Of a DNA stretch of 64,000 bases, positions 63,439 to 64,000 are shown one piece after another; position 1 is the stretch's first letter, and the number at the start of each line of letters is the position of its first letter. The notes beneath the pieces were generated by a model that worked only from the letters and a program-made list of their open reading frames with translations, ran no database searches and was not told where the DNA came from. The position numbers and the translations under genes were made by a program. Source of the DNA: Pseudodesulfovibrio portus (GTDB taxonomy: Bacteria > Desulfobacterota > Desulfovibrionia > Desulfovibrionales > Desulfovibrionaceae); NCBI RefSeq assembly GCF_026000375.1, contig NZ_AP026708.1, positions 3,136,001 to 3,200,000 on the forward strand, written 5' to 3'.

Positions 63439-64000
63439 ATGATAAAATCAATTACGGTTTTTTTCGGACTTTTCATATTCGTACTCGCCTTGTCGCCTGC
63501 AGCCTACGCAATCAACCAGGTTGGTTCATTTTCTGAATTGGGGATGTACCGAGACGTGTGGCAGCAAGGCTCTTACGCTTACATGGCGAGCGGGTGGGCG
63601 GACCTGAGAACCGTCGACGTGTCCGATTATTCCAATATGAGGATGACCGATTGGTGGCTTGACCGGTCCGCCAGTGGCGATGAGTCCTACTCTATATTTG
63701 CGAATGATGACTATCTTTTCTTGGCCGAACGGACCAATGGCGTGCGGATATTCAGTCTGGCAGACAAGGCTAAGCCGGCCCTGCTCTCTACATTTAATCC
63801 GTATGCTGGCGATCCTTATTACCGAGCCTCTTCCGTTTCAGTGAGTGGCAGCACTCTGTATGTGGGCGATTTCATGGGTGGCTTTGTCAGCGTAGACATC
63901 AAAGACCCCAGCAAGCCTGTAGAGCTTGATCGTATCACCTTCAAAAAGGAAACGGGGCGTTCAATAGAAGCGCAGGGCTTTGCGGTCAAAGGCAACTACG
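63439..64000 (+). CDS. Exported LVIVD-repeat beta-propeller protein, N-terminal part (3' end outside window)
   Basis: An open frame starting at ATG 63439 behind GGAGACAGTGA and still open at the window end (187 codons seen). The signal peptide is clear (MIKSITVFFGLFIFVLALSP, cleavage about AYA-I, residue 24). The rest has LVIVD-type repeats: NGVRIFSLADKAKPALLSTF and GGFVSVDIKDPSKPVELDRI, the pattern of a secreted beta-propeller. Surface proteins of this kind are common in deltaproteobacteria. The C-terminus, which could show an anchor or sorting signal, is not in the window. Confidence 0.8.
   Translation, partial: MIKSITVFFGLFIFVLALSPAAYAINQVGSFSELGMYRDVWQQGSYAYMASGWADLRTVDVSDYSNMRMTDWWLDRSASGDESYSIFANDDYLFLAERTNGVRIFSLADKAKPALLSTFNPYAGDPYYRASSVSVSGSTLYVGDFMGGFVSVDIKDPSKPVELDRITFKKETGRSIEAQGFAVKGNY

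Overview
The window reads as part of the chromosome of a motile, Gram-negative, sulfate-reducing deltaproteobacterium of the Desulfovibrio/Pseudodesulfovibrio type. The grounds are a flagellar block with csrA-fliW and a divergent flgM next to a small FlgM-associated gene, sigma-54 and sigma-28 type promoters at the flagellar genes, a VPLPA-CTERM/exosortase sorting system, and house-keeping genes (nadK, mltA, gatB, mtnA, der) in the arrangement and base composition of that group. No species can be named from the sequence alone.

Layout. 1-10.2 kb: late flagellar genes (flgG end, flgA, flgH, flgI, a rod-binding protein, then flgN-flgK-flgL behind a -24/-12 promoter, csrA-fliW, and on the other strand flgM with its partner behind a sigma-28 promoter). 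10.3-22 kb: core genes nadK, an ARMT1-like protein, mltA, a DUF4254 gene, gatB, mtnA, a chemoreceptor, der and tRNA-Ser(GCT). 22-26 kb: a cell-surface sorting module with exosortase XrtD and two substrates carrying the TPIPG-type C-terminal sorting signal, one of which looks like an IdeS-type cysteine protease. Three more substrates lie at 31.7, 46.1 and 56.0 kb. 26-35 kb: an accessory region with a broken metallophosphoesterase gene, a tyrosine integrase with a candidate excisionase, an array of seven dyad repeats about 30 bp apart, and a HipBA toxin-antitoxin module. 35.1-45.9 kb: a largely co-directional locus of exported proteins. It contains two caspase-fold proteases (one with TPR, one with a WD40-like region), a CsgG-like/DUF4384 outer-membrane lipoprotein, a TPR protein, an OmpA-like protein, a separate lipoprotein, and three exported proteins sharing a repeat module of about 37 residues. 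This is the best candidate for an undescribed system. 46-57 kb: toxin-antitoxin genes (ParE/Phd, HipBA no. 2), a Fic protein, a NifU/CGGC/NifX-permease cluster, a nucleotidyltransferase and an RHH protein. 57.7-64 kb: surface-polysaccharide genes (GDP-fucose synthesis, an APS kinase fused to an apparently inactive ATP-sulfurylase domain, an acyltransferase) and the start of a secreted LVIVD-repeat protein.

How the parts relate. The flagellar genes follow the usual two-step logic: sigma-54 for hook-associated proteins, sigma-28 for FlgM. CsrA/FliW is the usual flagellin-linked post-transcriptional switch. XrtD would process all five TPIPG proteins in the window. The 35-46 kb locus looks like an envelope machine: the CsgG-like protein could be an export pore, the repeat proteins its cargo, and the OmpA, TPR and caspase-like proteins its scaffold and processing parts. 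That model is inference. Two diverged copies of a roughly 600-bp non-coding element (near 27.0-27.6 and 52.2-52.8 kb) lie in the same orientation at the two ends of the accessory stretch.
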